This document shows, in pieces, positions 18,211 to 28,231 of a stretch of 64,000 nucleotides of DNA. Origin of the DNA: an uncultured Flavobacteriaceae bacterium (GTDB taxonomy: Bacteria > Bacteroidota > Bacteroidia > Flavobacteriales > Flavobacteriaceae); the NCBI GenBank assembly GCA_905181615.1, contig CAJIYH010000006.1, forward strand, positions 98,501 to 162,500, written 5' to 3'. The position numbers were made by a program, and so were the translations under genes. How positions within the stretch are numbered: position 1 is the stretch's first letter; the number at the start of each line of letters is the position of its first letter. The notes under the pieces are model-generated. The model was not told the DNA's origin. It ran no database searches and was given only the letters and a program-made list of their open reading frames with translations.

Positions 18211-19194
18211 TTATTTTTTGAAATACATAACTTTTTTGACTGCTGCAATAACGTCTTCGCTGTTTGGAAGCCATTCTTTAAATAGAACCGGAGAAAAAGG
18301 CGCCGGGGTATCTGCAGTATTTATTTTTTCGATTGGAGCGTCTAGATAGTCAAACACTTCGTTTTGAACTTGGTAGGTTATTTCAGTAGAAATATTTCCA
18401 AAAGGCCAAGATTCCTCAAGAATTACAAGACGGTTAGTTTTTTTAACTGAAGCGAAAATTGCTTCAATATCCAAAGGTCTAATGGTTCTTAAATCTATAA
18501 TTTCACAAGAGATGCCTTCTTTTTCAAGTGCATCTGCTGCTTTGTAGGCTTCTTTAATAATTTTTCCGAATGATACAACGGTAACATCATCACCTGATCT
18601 TTTGATGTCTGCAACTCCAATGGGAAGAATATACTCTTCCTCAGGAACTTCTCCTTTGTCACCATACATCTGCTCGGATTCCATAAAAATAACAGGATCG
18701 TTGTCACGAATCGCTGCTTTCAATAGCCCCTTTGCGTCATATGGATTTGAAGGAACTATAACTTTCAAGCCGGGGCAGTTAGCATACCAACTTTCGAAGG
18801 CTTGCGAATGAGTTGCTGCAAGTTGACCTGCAGAAGCAGTTGGACCTCTGAATACAATTGGACAAGGAAATTGCCCTCCAGACATTTGACGAATTTTAGC
18901 CGCATTATTGATGATTTGATCAATTCCGACAAGTGCGAAATTAAAAGTCATAAATTCAATAATTGGTCTGTTACCTGTCATTGTCGAGCCGACACCTATT
19001 CCTGCAAAACCTAATTCAGATATAGGGGTATCGATCACTCGTTTTTCTCCAAATTCATCAAGCATACCTTTTGAAGCTTTATAAGCACCATTATACTCCG
19101 CAACCTCTTCACCCATTAAATAGATGGATTCGTCACGGCGCATTTCTTCGCTCATTGCTTCACAGATAGCTTGTCTAAATTGTAATACTTTCAT
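18211..19194 (-). CDS. pdhB: Pyruvate dehydrogenase E1 component, beta subunit
   Basis: 327-residue transketolase-like subunit of the E1 heterotetramer; binds thiamine diphosphate with the alpha subunit and decarboxylates pyruvate. Visible features: the thiamine-activating Glu region VIDTPISELGFAGIGVG, the phenol/cofactor-side stretch FRGPTASAGQLAATHSQ, and the C-terminal transketolase domain. The alpha subunit and E2 are not adjacent, so PdhB is encoded apart, as is common in Flavobacteriia. A branched-chain 2-oxoacid subunit is the main alternative, but pyruvate-type sequence is favoured. Confidence 0.92.
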   Translation of the reverse strand: MKVLQFRQAICEAMSEEMRRDESIYLMGEEVAEYNGAYKASKGMLDEFGEKRVIDTPISELGFAGIGVGSTMTGNRPIIEFMTFNFALVGIDQIINNAAKIRQMSGGQFPCPIVFRGPTASAGQLAATHSQAFESWYANCPGLKVIVPSNPYDAKGLLKAAIRDNDPVIFMESEQMYGDKGEVPEEEYILPIGVADIKRSGDDVTVVSFGKIIKEAYKAADALEKEGISCEIIDLRTIRPLDIEAIFASVKKTNRLVILEESWPFGNISTEITYQVQNEVFDYLDAPIEKINTADTPAPFSPVLFKEWLPNSEDVIAAVKKVMYFKK

Positions 19195-19228
19195 ACGATC
19201 TAATGTTGACGTTTTCTTAATAGGTGCG

Positions 19229-19236
19229 CAAATTTA
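19229..19236 (-). promoter_or_regulatory. Putative -7 promoter element of pdhB
   Basis: Minus-strand TAAATTTG, followed by GC as is common in flavobacterial promoters, 35 nt before the pdhB start codon. The -33 position is T-rich rather than TTTG. Confidence 0.5.
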
Positions 19237-19356
19237 AGTTTTTTAACTGTATATAAAAAACCTTATTAAGCAAGAAGTTGCTATTTGAAATGAAAAATCC
19301 AATAAATTGAAAGATTTTTTCAAAAAAGAACTAATTTCACAACCGTAAATGATATT

Positions 19357-19968
19357 ATGGATTTGATCAAACTTAAAATTATTGGGGTGTCTTATACTCA
19401 AGCTCAAACTGGTGCTTATGCGCTTATTTTGAGTGAAAATGAAGGTAATCGGAAACTACCCATAGTAATAGGTGGTTTTGAAGCAGAAGCAATCACGGTT
19501 GGACTGGAAAGTGATATTGTTCCTCCTAGACCCTCTACTCATGATTTGTTCATCAACTTACTGGAACGCTTCGAAATCACAATAAAACAGGTCATTATCC
19601 ACAAACTTGTTGATGGCGTGTTTTTCTCAAGTTTAATTTGTGAGCGAGATGAGATTGAAGAAATCATTGACGCTCGAACTTCCGACGCAATTGCTCTTGC
19701 CATTCGCTTTGATGCCTCTGTTTTTACTTACGAAAACATCATGAAAAAAGCAAGCTACTCTGATGATACGGACGCAAATGAGCCTCAAAAAGAAGATAAA
19801 AATTGGATCAAAAACTTCATGAAAGAACAAGATTCTAAGGACAGTTCAACGCAAAACCTTTCTACTGTATCAACCAAAGACTTAAATTCTATGCTAGCAA
19901 AACTGGTTAAAGCAGAAAGCTATGAGGCTGCAGCAAAAATAAGAGATGAGCTTTCTCGAAGAAAATAA
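19357..19968 (+). CDS. Bifunctional nuclease family protein (DUF151) with UVR motif
   Basis: 203 residues. Residues 1-130 are the DUF151 bifunctional nuclease domain (IVIGGFEAEAITVGLE, ARTSDAIALAIR), and the last 30 residues form a UvrB/UvrC interaction helix (LNSMLAKLVKAESYEAAAK). The middle linker is charged and probably disordered. The family is linked to RNase/DNase activity or DNA repair regulation. Standing between pdhB (divergent) and thyA, it has no clear operon partner. Confidence 0.88.
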   Translation: MDLIKLKIIGVSYTQAQTGAYALILSENEGNRKLPIVIGGFEAEAITVGLESDIVPPRPSTHDLFINLLERFEITIKQVIIHKLVDGVFFSSLICERDEIEEIIDARTSDAIALAIRFDASVFTYENIMKKASYSDDTDANEPQKEDKNWIKNFMKEQDSKDSSTQNLSTVSTKDLNSMLAKLVKAESYEAAAKIRDELSRRK

Positions 19969-20037
19969 GTTTCAGTTGTTAACGAATCCTTTTAATAACT
20001 ATTCTTAGACTTATATCATTTCAAAAGCATAAAAATT

Positions 20038-20045
20038 TACTTTTG
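20038..20045 (+). promoter_or_regulatory. Putative -7 promoter element of thyA
   Basis: TACTTTTG matches TAnnTTTG and lies 17 nt before the thyA ATG. No good TTTG is seen at -33. Confidence 0.45.
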
Positions 20046-20062
20046 ATCATAATCTTATTTTA

Positions 20063-20887
20063 ATGCAACAATATTTAGACCTTATTCGCCACATTCAAGC
20101 CGAGGGTGTTGAAAAAACAGACCGAACCGGAACAGGAACCAAAAGTGTATTTGGATATCAAATGCGATTTGACCTTTCTAAAGGTTTCCCGATGGTTACT
20201 ACAAAAAAACTTCATTTAAAATCTATCATTCACGAATTGTTATGGTTTTTGAAAGGAGACACCAACATACATTACCTACAAGAAAATGGAGTTAGAATAT
20301 GGAATGAGTGGGCAGATGAAAAAGGAAACTTAGGCCCTGTATATGGTTATCAATGGCGGAATTGGAATGGGGAAGAAATTGATCAAATTAAAGACATAAT
20401 TCACACACTTAAAACATCTCCAGACAGCAGAAGGATGCTTGTGTCGGCTTGGAATCCTAGTGTACTGCCAGATACTTCCAAAAGTTTTGCTGAAAATGTT
20501 GCAAATAAAAAAGTTGCTTTACCTCCTTGCCATGCTTTTTTTCAGTTTTATGTGGCAGATGGTAAGCTTTCCTGTCAGCTGTATCAAAGAAGTGCTGATG
20601 TATTCTTAGGTGTACCTTTTAACATTGCTTCTTATGCATTGTTAACTTTAATGATGGCTCAAGTTTGTGGTCTTGAAGCAGGAGATTTTGTTCATACCTT
20701 CGGTGATGCACATATTTACTCCAACCACAAAGAACAGATTCAACTACAACTATCGCGCGCTCCAAAAAAACTGCCAACCATTAAAATGAATTCAGAAATC
20801 AAAGATTTATTTGAATTTACATTTGATGATTTTGAATTGGTAGATTATGATCCTTACCCATTAATAAAAGGAGCTGTTGCTATTTAA
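20063..20887 (+). CDS. thyA: Thymidylate synthase
   Basis: 274 residues; methylates dUMP to dTMP using methylene-THF, producing DHF that FolA (encoded 1.3 kb away) recycles. The catalytic Cys is in [10 protein letters not shown], the phosphate Arg region in [12 protein letters not shown], and [16 protein letters not shown] is family-typical. About ten residues are inserted between WNPSVLP and LPPCH relative to E. coli ThyA (264 residues). Its stop overlaps the convergent aminotransferase gene by eight bases. Confidence 0.97.
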   Translation: MQQYLDLIRHIQAEGVEKTDRTGTGTKSVFGYQMRFDLSKGFPMVTTKKLHLKSIIHELLWFLKGDTNIHYLQENGVRIWNEWADEKGNLGPVYGYQWRNWNGEEIDQIKDIIHTLKTSPDSRRMLVSAWNPSVLPDTSKSFAENVANKKVALPPCHAFFQFYVADGKLSCQLYQRSADVFLGVPFNIASYALLTLMMAQVCGLEAGDFVHTFGDAHIYSNHKEQIQLQLSRAPKKLPTIKMNSEIKDLFEFTFDDFELVDYDPYPLIKGAVAI

Positions 20888-21917
20888 GTGCCTGATCTAA
20901 TGTTTTCAAAAGATAATCAACATCCTCTTTCGTATTATAGAAGTGTAATGAAACCCGAACTCCCAGTCCGCGTTGAACACAGCGGATGCTATTTTTAATA
21001 AGGAAGTCAAAAATATCCTTACCTATTATTAAGGTAAATATTGAAGAATGCTCCTTTCTCAAGGCAACAAATTCTTCGAGTAAGGCTCTTTTATTTAAGG
21101 CATTGAATAAGTATTGACCCAGACTTCTGTTGTTTTCAAATACGCGTTCCAAACCATACGACAGCAATTCTTCGATTGCAAAACCCAGAGAACCCATGGC
21201 TAACGGAGCTCTGTGTCCTCGATCCAAAAGATTGATTATATCCTTGGAAGAAAGTTTTAGGCGACTCAAAAGAGATTCTTTTAAGCACATAAAACCATTT
21301 CCATGGCCCGCTAAAAGCCACTTATAACCGCTTACAAAAATTCCATCTACAACACTCTTGTTAAAATCGAAGTGAACATTAGCTATGAATTGAGTACCGT
21401 CGACAAGGATTATTATGTCTGGAAATTCTTTTTTAATGGTTTTAAGAAAATCCATATCAAACAAGAGACCGGAGTTATATTGAACCGCGCTGAAAAGAAA
21501 AACTTCAAAATTTTTGTTTCTTAATTCACTTAATACCGCTTCCTCAACATCTTTTTGTAATGGAATTTCGGTATAATTAAATTGGTGGTCTACTACCATA
21601 TCGGTTATGGAAGGATAATCATCTTTTAAAAGGAGAAAATTATAATGCTTAGGGATTTTAAATAAAAATGCTTGTAACCCTGCCGAACAACTCGTAGCCA
21701 AGAAAGTTTCGCTAAGCGATGCATTCATTAATTTTGAAACCTGTTGCTGGGCATGCTTTTCCATTTCAACAGCTTGGATACTTTTGAAATAATCTGCATT
21801 CTCAGAATAAAGTTGATCCGTTTTAATTCTCCATTCTACCATAGAATCTGAAAATATCCCACAATATGCAGTATTGAGGTAGGTACAGTTTTTTAAAGAT
21901 GGATAACTATTTTTCAT
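20880..21917 (-). CDS. Class V aminotransferase-fold PLP protein
   Basis: 345-residue fold-type I PLP protein of the cysteine desulfurase/isopenicillin epimerase group. The PLP lysine is in [16 protein letters not shown] and the upstream Asp/His pair in ILVDGTQF. It lacks the active-site Cys loop expected of a NifS/SufS desulfurase, so it is more likely an aminotransferase, epimerase or kynureninase-like enzyme of unknown substrate. It overlaps the thyA stop by eight bases in convergent orientation. Nothing in the context indicates the substrate. Confidence 0.82.
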   Translation of the reverse strand: MKNSYPSLKNCTYLNTAYCGIFSDSMVEWRIKTDQLYSENADYFKSIQAVEMEKHAQQQVSKLMNASLSETFLATSCSAGLQAFLFKIPKHYNFLLLKDDYPSITDMVVDHQFNYTEIPLQKDVEEAVLSELRNKNFEVFLFSAVQYNSGLLFDMDFLKTIKKEFPDIIILVDGTQFIANVHFDFNKSVVDGIFVSGYKWLLAGHGNGFMCLKESLLSRLKLSSKDIINLLDRGHRAPLAMGSLGFAIEELLSYGLERVFENNRSLGQYLFNALNKRALLEEFVALRKEHSSIFTLIIGKDIFDFLIKNSIRCVQRGLGVRVSLHFYNTKEDVDYLLKTLDQALK

Positions 21918-22177
21918 AAGGAATGCTGAGTTGAAGTAAATTAAGGGAAATTAAACACACAGTAAATATAACAAACTAAAACAAATTCTAATCTGGGAAA
22001 TTTGGCAAAATCACTTTGTTATTAAGCATATTTTTACTGTCTTTGTATCGAATTGTATTTCGATGAAAATTAAACTTAAAGCTAAAAAATACTTTGAACA
22101 GAACACAAGAAGTAATTAAATCTCAGAACGAACAAGTTTTGTACGAAGATGAAATAAGTTCGAAAAAAAAATCACAA

Positions 22178-22675
22178 ATGTTTGAGAAAAAAACAATAAC
22201 ACTTATTGCAGCAGCAGCACAAAACGATGCTCTTGGAAAAGACAACGATTTGATTTGGCACATCTCGGAAGATTTAAAACGCTTTAAAAGATTAACTACC
22301 GGTCATGCCATCATCATGGGTCGAAAAACTTTTGAATCCATGCCAAAAGCGTTGCCTAATAGGACCAACATAGTTTTAACTAAAAATGAAAACTATAAGG
22401 CAGAAGGTGCAGTTGTAGCGTCTACAATAGACGAAGCCTTGGTCTTAGCAGGAGAGGATAATCAACCTTTTATTATTGGTGGAGCTCAAATCTATTCGCT
22501 TTTTATGGATCATTGTAATCGAATTGAACTTACACGCGTACATCATGATTTTGAAGCTGATGTTTTTTTTCCAAAAATAGACACAAGCAAATGGAAGATT
22601 AGCAAAGAGGAATTTATTTCTAAAACAGAAGATCAACCATACAACTTCACATACATAACGTACGATAAAAAATAA
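22178..22675 (+). CDS. folA: Dihydrofolate reductase
   Basis: 165 residues from the ATG at 22178 (MFEKKTITLIAAAAQNDALG). The frame is open back to a TTG at 22094, but the extra 28 residues are not family-like. NADPH-dependent reduction of DHF to THF. Motifs: GKDNDLIWHISEDLKRFK (Asp of the active site within the LP/IWHI loop), IMGRKTFESMP, and the NADPH loop PFIIGGAQIY. It is followed four bases later by fabD and probably shares its transcript. Confidence 0.94.
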   Translation: MFEKKTITLIAAAAQNDALGKDNDLIWHISEDLKRFKRLTTGHAIIMGRKTFESMPKALPNRTNIVLTKNENYKAEGAVVASTIDEALVLAGEDNQPFIIGGAQIYSLFMDHCNRIELTRVHHDFEADVFFPKIDTSKWKISKEEFISKTEDQPYNFTYITYDKK

Positions 22676-22679
22676 TTCA

Positions 22680-23564
22680 ATGAAAGCATTTTTATTTCCT
22701 GGACAAGGAGCTCAATTTCCTGGAATGGGAAAAGATTTATATGAAGCTTCAGAAGAAGCAAAAATACTCTTTCACCAAGCAAATGACATTTTAGGGTTTA
22801 ACATTACAGACATAATGTTTGGCGATGATGCTGAAGCACTTAAACAAACTCAAGTAACGCAACCTGCCATATTTTTACATTCGGTTATTCTGAGTAGTGT
22901 AATGGGTAAATCATTTAATCCCGACTGTGTTGCTGGTCATTCATTGGGTGAGTTCTCTGCCCTAGTAGCGGCAAAGGCTCTTAGCTTTGAAAATGGACTG
23001 AAACTAGTCCATCAGCGAGCTTTGGCCATGCAAGAGGCCTGTGATGAAGTTCCCGGAACCATGGCTGCCGTTCTTGGGCTTGACGATACAATAATTGAAG
23101 AAGTTTGTGCAAAAATTCTAGGTATTGTTGTTGCTGCAAATTACAACTGCCCGGGTCAATTGGTTATTTCTGGGGAAAAGGAAGCCATAGCTTTGGCTTG
23201 TGAAGCCATGAAAGAAGCGGGTGCAAAACGAGCACTTCCTCTTCCGGTTGGAGGAGCATTCCACTCTCAACTAATGGAACCTGCAAAAACAAAACTTGCT
23301 ACTGCAATAGAGAATACCGAAATTCAAAATCCAATTTGCCCCGTTTATCAAAATGTAGCTGCTGTTGGAATTACGAACGCTGCAACAATAAAAGAAAATT
23401 TAATTGCTCAACTTACAGCCCCTGTTCGCTGGACGCAAAGCGTGCAGAAAATGATAGAAGATGGTGCTAATTCGTTTACAGAAGTTGGCCCAGGAAAAGT
23501 GTTACAAGGATTGGTTAAAAAAATCGATCGCTTCGTAGAAACTAGTTCGGGAACGATCGTTTAA
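22680..23564 (+). CDS. fabD: Malonyl-CoA:ACP transacylase
   Basis: 294 residues; loads malonate onto acyl carrier protein for fatty acid synthesis. Catalytic Ser in GHSLGEFSAL, substrate Arg in the QRALAMQEA helix, catalytic His in GAFHSQLM, and the starting FPGQGAQFPGMG. Four bases after folA. No other fab genes are adjacent. Confidence 0.96.
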   Translation: MKAFLFPGQGAQFPGMGKDLYEASEEAKILFHQANDILGFNITDIMFGDDAEALKQTQVTQPAIFLHSVILSSVMGKSFNPDCVAGHSLGEFSALVAAKALSFENGLKLVHQRALAMQEACDEVPGTMAAVLGLDDTIIEEVCAKILGIVVAANYNCPGQLVISGEKEAIALACEAMKEAGAKRALPLPVGGAFHSQLMEPAKTKLATAIENTEIQNPICPVYQNVAAVGITNAATIKENLIAQLTAPVRWTQSVQKMIEDGANSFTEVGPGKVLQGLVKKIDRFVETSSGTIV

Positions 23565-23570
23565 ATCTTT

Positions 23571-24848
23571 TTACTGATTATAAACCACACCATTCTTCAT
23601 CACAAAAGTGATGTTTTCTAAGCTTGAAATATTGTCTAGAGCATTTGAATCTGAAGCAATAATATCCGCGTAAAAACCTGCTTTTATCTGTCCTAACTTG
23701 TCTTCTTGATCTAAAACAGATGCATTTACAATAGTAGCCGATTGAAGCGCTTCGCTGGCTGGCATTCCAACCTCAACCATGTAGCCAAACTCTTTTCCGT
23801 TTAAACCATGTGAAAATACGCCTGCATCAGTTCCAAAAGCAATTGGAACTCCCATTTCGTATGCTTTTCTGAAAGTTTCTTGAATTTTTGGACCCACCTT
23901 CAAGGCCTTAGGCACTATAATCGCTGGATAATACCCAGGTATTTTAGCTTTTTCTACTACTTGCTTTCCAGCTGTAATGGTTGGTACTAGATAAGCTTGT
24001 TTTTCGATCATCAGTTTCATGGTTCTTTTACTCATCAATGTACCGTGTTCAATGGTTTTTACACCAGAAGCAACTGCTCTATACATTCCTTCGTCACCGT
24101 GTGCATGTGCAGCTACGCTCATACCGTAATCTTTCGCAGTAGAAGTAATGGCTTTTATTTCTTCTTTTGTGAATTGAGGATTTTCTCCGCTTTTAGCGAC
24201 ACTCAAAACTCCACCAGTCGCTGTAATTTTAATCCAATCTGCTCCGTTCTTGTAGCGTTGACGGACTGCTTTACGAGCATCTTCTACAGAATTAACAACC
24301 CCTTCTTTAGGTCCTGGGTCACCTTGCAAAGTAGCTTTATTTCCGTTTGTTGGATCTCCATGACCTCCGGTTGATGCTAATGTTTTTCCAGCTGTAAAAA
24401 TTCGTGGCCCTGCAACTTTACCCTTTGCAATTGCATTACGAAGTGCAATGTTTACACCAGAACCTCCTAAGTCTCTAACTGTAGTAAATCCTGCCATTAA
24501 TGTACGTTCTGCATAAACAACCGCATCAAAAGCCATGTCGGCTTCATTTAGTCTGTAACGATTTAAGTATGCTTGTGGGCTAGATTCTGACTCAATATGA
24601 ACATGCATGTCAATAAATCCGGGATAAACTGTTTTACTTTTTAAATCGACTATAGTGACGTCATTCGACTCACCGGATTTAAAACCTTTTTCTACCGAGG
24701 TAATAAGATTTCCCTCGACAATGATGGTCTGTTCTTTTTTCATTTTTCCAGATTTACTGTCAAATACTTGACCGCAATGCAGATAAGTTGTTTGAGCAAT
24801 TAGCCCAAAAGACATCAAAAAAGTAAATAGGTAAATAATTTTCTTCAT
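23571..24848 (-). CDS. Secreted amidohydrolase (imidazolonepropionase/prolidase-like)
   Basis: 425 residues from the ATG at 24848, which starts a clean signal peptide (MKKIIYLFTFLMSFGLIAQ); the frame is open to 24887 but the extra N-terminus would precede the signal. Metal-dependent TIM-barrel hydrolase with ligands visible in GFIDMHVHIE, WIKITATGGV (bridging Lys), AAHAHGDEG, TIEHGT and FGTDAGVF. Family members cleave Xaa-Pro or other dipeptides or hydrolyse cyclic amides. A periplasmic location is predicted. The substrate is not known. Convergent with fabD. Confidence 0.88.
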   Translation of the reverse strand: MKKIIYLFTFLMSFGLIAQTTYLHCGQVFDSKSGKMKKEQTIIVEGNLITSVEKGFKSGESNDVTIVDLKSKTVYPGFIDMHVHIESESSPQAYLNRYRLNEADMAFDAVVYAERTLMAGFTTVRDLGGSGVNIALRNAIAKGKVAGPRIFTAGKTLASTGGHGDPTNGNKATLQGDPGPKEGVVNSVEDARKAVRQRYKNGADWIKITATGGVLSVAKSGENPQFTKEEIKAITSTAKDYGMSVAAHAHGDEGMYRAVASGVKTIEHGTLMSKRTMKLMIEKQAYLVPTITAGKQVVEKAKIPGYYPAIIVPKALKVGPKIQETFRKAYEMGVPIAFGTDAGVFSHGLNGKEFGYMVEVGMPASEALQSATIVNASVLDQEDKLGQIKAGFYADIIASDSNALDNISSLENITFVMKNGVVYNQ

Positions 24849-24921
24849 AATCGTAAAGTTTTGCATGAAGATACTATTTTCGTACAAACTTTAAAATGAC
24901 ATCTAAAACCAATCTTGACTC

Positions 24922-25737
24922 TTGAAAAAAAATATAATTCGCTTTTTATCTTCAATCTTTCCTAATGTATTTGTTTCAATCGCATACAAACACTTAACAA
25001 CTCCCAAGACTCATAACCTAAGAGCGCACGAAGTGGTTGTTTTATATCATGCAAAACAGGATTATTTTACCTTTGAAAATTTTAAAATCAAAACCTACCA
25101 ATGGGGCTCGGGTTCGAAATCAATTCTATTAGTTCACGGCTGGGAAGGTCAGGCAGGTAATTTTGCAGACTTAATTAACGTCTTAGTTAAAGACGATTAT
25201 ACCGTTTACGCTTTTGATGGGCCAGGTCATGGAAGTAGTTCTAAGGGAGAAACAAGCTTGTTCAAATTCAGTAATTTGGTGGGTGCACTAATCCGGAAGT
25301 TCAAAGTAAAAAAACTAGCAAGCCATTCTTTTGGGGGTGTTGCTACTGCTGTTTATTTGGGTAAAAATCCAGACATTTTTATTGAACGCTATGTCCTTTT
25401 TACTACTCCAAATAAATTTGAAGATAGAATTAAATTTGTTGCTGAAACCGTTGGTGTATCTGACAAAGTAACTGAAATGCTCTTTGATAAAATTGAACAG
25501 GAAGAAGGGATATTAATACGTGACATGAATGTTGCAGATTACGCTCAAAAATCTAGCGTAGAAAAAGCACTAATACTTCACGACACCAATGATCGAATTC
25601 TGCCCTTAGATCAGTCCAAGGAAGTCAATTTGGTTTGGGAAAATGCTACTTTAGAAGAAGTAACAGGATCCGGACACTACAAGATTTTGAGAACTGAACA
25701 GGTTTTACAAAGAGCCCTCGGGTTTTTAAATAGTTAG
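24922..25737 (+). CDS. Alpha/beta hydrolase
   Basis: 271 residues. Nucleophile elbow SHSFGG near residue 137, oxyanion LVHGWEGQ, acid in LILHDTNDRILP and catalytic His in GSGHYKIL. The start is TTG at 24922, since the only nearby ATG is out of frame; an N-terminal basic hydrophobic segment may be a membrane anchor. An esterase/lipase or acyl-transfer enzyme of unknown substrate. Its stop overlaps the DegT aminotransferase gene by four bases, convergent. Confidence 0.88.
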   Translation: MKKNIIRFLSSIFPNVFVSIAYKHLTTPKTHNLRAHEVVVLYHAKQDYFTFENFKIKTYQWGSGSKSILLVHGWEGQAGNFADLINVLVKDDYTVYAFDGPGHGSSSKGETSLFKFSNLVGALIRKFKVKKLASHSFGGVATAVYLGKNPDIFIERYVLFTTPNKFEDRIKFVAETVGVSDKVTEMLFDKIEQEEGILIRDMNVADYAQKSSVEKALILHDTNDRILPLDQSKEVNLVWENATLEEVTGSGHYKILRTEQVLQRALGFLNS

Positions 25738-26867
25738 CTAAAAAACGCTTTGATCTTAGACACAATGTGTTCCACTTGATCTTCAGTTAATTCTGAATGC
25801 ATGGGTAGCGCAATAACTTCTTTCACCAATTGATTGGTAACTTTAAAATCATCTTCATTATAGCCATCATGCGTGTATGCTTTCTGGGCATGCAAAGGGA
25901 CCGGATAATACACACCACATGGAATATCGTTTTCATTTAGAAACTTCACTAAAGCGTCTCTATCGCTATTTATTATTCTTAGCGTATATTGATGAAATAC
26001 ATGTGAGTTACAATCAGCTAATCTATAAGGAGTAATCACATTAGGATGATTGGAAAGTAAGTTTGTGTATTGAATAGCAGCCTGTTTTCTTCTTTCGTTA
26101 TAGTAATCTAAATACTGTAATTTAATTTTAAGAACCGCTGCTTGCATAGAATCTAGTCTAGAATTAACACCTACAACGTCGTGGTAGTATCGTGTGTACA
26201 TTCCGTGATTTACAATTCCTCGAATTAGGTGTGCTAATTCATCATCATTTGTAAAAATTGCACCCCCATCGCCATAAGCTCCTAAGTTTTTGGACGGGAA
26301 AAAAGAAGTTGCAGCTACATGACCAATAGTTCCGGTCTTTGCTTTGGTTCCGTCTTTGTGCTTATAGGTTGCGCCTATTCCTTGAGCGTTATCTTCAATC
26401 ACAAAAAGGTTGTATTTATTTGCCAAATCCATAATTTCGTCCATGGGAGCACTTTGTCCAAAAAGGTGCACTGGGATTATTGCTTTGGTTTTTGATGTAA
26501 TTGCTTTTGCAATTTCAGTTGGATCGATATTAAAGGTTTTAGGGTCAACATCAACCAGAACAGGTGTTAAGTTGAGTAAACTTATAACTTCTACTGTAGC
26601 AGCAAAAGTAAAATCTGCAGTGATGATTTCATCCCCAGGCTTCAAGCCTAAGCCCATTAAGGCTATTTGTAATGCATCTGTTCCGTTTGCACACGGAATA
26701 ACGTGCTTAACACCAAGATAGGCCTCTAAATCTGTTTGGAATTCTCGAACTGCAGGACCATTTATAAAAGAGGTGTTTTCTAAAACCTCCTGCAAAGCAG
26801 CATTAACTTCAGGTTTTATAAATTCATACTGAACTTTAAGGTCAACCATTTGAATTTTTTTCATCAT
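25734..26867 (-). CDS. DegT/DnrJ/EryC1/StrS-type sugar aminotransferase
   Basis: 377 residues (a second Met three bases in is an equally good start). PLP-dependent transfer of an amino group to a nucleotide-linked keto-sugar. The PLP lysine is in SFFPSKNLGAYGDGG, and IIPVHLFGQ and IEDNAQ are typical. The sequence resembles WbpE/WlbC-like enzymes that make 3-amino sugars for O-antigens. It is divergent from waaA, which also serves the outer-membrane glycan, so a role in lipopolysaccharide sugar synthesis is plausible; no other nucleotide-sugar genes are here. Confidence 0.92.
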   Translation of the reverse strand: MMKKIQMVDLKVQYEFIKPEVNAALQEVLENTSFINGPAVREFQTDLEAYLGVKHVIPCANGTDALQIALMGLGLKPGDEIITADFTFAATVEVISLLNLTPVLVDVDPKTFNIDPTEIAKAITSKTKAIIPVHLFGQSAPMDEIMDLANKYNLFVIEDNAQGIGATYKHKDGTKAKTGTIGHVAATSFFPSKNLGAYGDGGAIFTNDDELAHLIRGIVNHGMYTRYYHDVVGVNSRLDSMQAAVLKIKLQYLDYYNERRKQAAIQYTNLLSNHPNVITPYRLADCNSHVFHQYTLRIINSDRDALVKFLNENDIPCGVYYPVPLHAQKAYTHDGYNEDDFKVTNQLVKEVIALPMHSELTEDQVEHIVSKIKAFFS

Positions 26868-26927
26868 GCAAAATTAAAGTGTAAATTTAAAAAAAGGAAT
26901 CTTCTTTCATGGGATTCATAGATAAAC

Positions 26928-26935
26928 TATTTTTG
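26928..26935 (+). promoter_or_regulatory. Putative -7 promoter element of waaA
   Basis: TATTTTTG matches TAnnTTTG, 18 nt before the waaA ATG. The -33 region reads TTTC rather than TTTG. Confidence 0.5.
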
Positions 26936-26953
26936 AATACTGAATAAGTAACT

Positions 26954-28192
26954 ATGTTATATTCCTTTTTAATAGAGATTTCGCTCCTTCTTTTACGAGT
27001 TGTTGCACTTTTTTCTAAAAAAATCGCACACTTTCTTAGTGTAAGGATTCATATTTTGGATACAATTCAAGAAAAAATCAATCCTTCAGATCATGTTTTA
27101 TGGTTTCATTGTGCTTCTTTAGGTGAGTTTGAACAAGCCAGACCCTTAATCGTTGCTGCCAAAAAAGAATATCCAAACCATAAAATTGTCCTTACTTTTT
27201 TTTCACCCTCAGGCTATGAAGTTCAAAAGAAATATTCACTTGCCGATGTTGTTACTTACCTTCCTCTGGATCGAAAAAAATCGATTAAAAGATTCATTGA
27301 AATTTTACAACCAGAAGCACTATTCCTTATAAAATATGAGTTTTGGCCAAACCTAATCAAGGTTTTGAAAAGCCAAAATGTCCCTATTTTCTCTATTTCA
27401 AGTGTTTTCAGAAAAAAACAACTTTTCTTTAAACCACACGGAACTTTCATGCGTAGGTTATTGAAAAAAATTGATTTCTTTTTTGTTCAAAACGAGCAAT
27501 CTAAAAAACTTTTATCAACTATTGGAATTGCAAACACTTCAGTGATAGGAGATACACGCATCGATCGTGTTCTCGAGGTTTTGAATCAAAATAACACCGA
27601 TAGGCTCATTGAAGGTTTTATTAAAGGTCAAGAATGTTTTGTTGTAGGAAGTAGTTGGAGAGAAGATCTTGAAATAATTTCAAATACAATTGAGTCTAAA
27701 CAAAATTTAAAAACAATTATAGCACCTCATAACGTTGATGAAAAGTCGCTGCAAGCAGTTGAAAGACTTTTTAACAAACCGATAATTCGGTTTAGTGAAT
27801 TATCGAAAACAACAAACTCAGAAGCACACATATTATTGATAGATTGTGTTGGAATATTGACTAAGATATATAGTTACGCAACTATAGCCTATGTTGGTGG
27901 TGGTATGGGCGATAAAGGGCTTCACAACACCCTAGAACCAGCAGTATTTGGAATTCCAGTTCTTATAGGCAAAAACTACCTGCGTTATCAAGAAGCGACT
28001 GATTTAGTTTCCTTGGGCGGGATTAAAAGTATTGATACTGCTGATGCTTTTAAAAATGTGTTCTCTGATGTTCTTAAAAACAAAGATCTCCAAGAAAAGA
28101 TGGGAACAATTAACTTAAATTATATAAAAAGTCAAGCTGGAGCAACTACTAAAGTCATAAGTAAATTAAAACAAGTGTTAATGATTAAATAA
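26954..28192 (+). CDS. waaA: 3-deoxy-D-manno-octulosonic acid (Kdo) transferase
   Basis: 412-residue GT-B glycosyltransferase attaching Kdo to the lipid A precursor at the inner face of the inner membrane. An N-terminal membrane helix (residues 5-25) precedes the acceptor domain (WFHCASLGEFEQARPL, catalytic Glu) and the CMP-Kdo domain (ATIAYVGGGMGDKGLHNTLE). Links with lpxK elsewhere in the window: both serve lipid A. It is followed 39 bp later by alkaline phosphatase. Confidence 0.95.
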   Translation: MLYSFLIEISLLLLRVVALFSKKIAHFLSVRIHILDTIQEKINPSDHVLWFHCASLGEFEQARPLIVAAKKEYPNHKIVLTFFSPSGYEVQKKYSLADVVTYLPLDRKKSIKRFIEILQPEALFLIKYEFWPNLIKVLKSQNVPIFSISSVFRKKQLFFKPHGTFMRRLLKKIDFFFVQNEQSKKLLSTIGIANTSVIGDTRIDRVLEVLNQNNTDRLIEGFIKGQECFVVGSSWREDLEIISNTIESKQNLKTIIAPHNVDEKSLQAVERLFNKPIIRFSELSKTTNSEAHILLIDCVGILTKIYSYATIAYVGGGMGDKGLHNTLEPAVFGIPVLIGKNYLRYQEATDLVSLGGIKSIDTADAFKNVFSDVLKNKDLQEKMGTINLNYIKSQAGATTKVISKLKQVLMIK

Positions 28193-28231
28193 TAAATTAG
28201 AATTGCTAATTTGCATTTCTATAAAATTGAA

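Noticed and set aside
22094..22177. N-terminal extension of dihydrofolate reductase from a TTG
   Set aside because: The extra 28 residues are charged and unlike the family; the ATG at 22178 gives the normal DHFR start.
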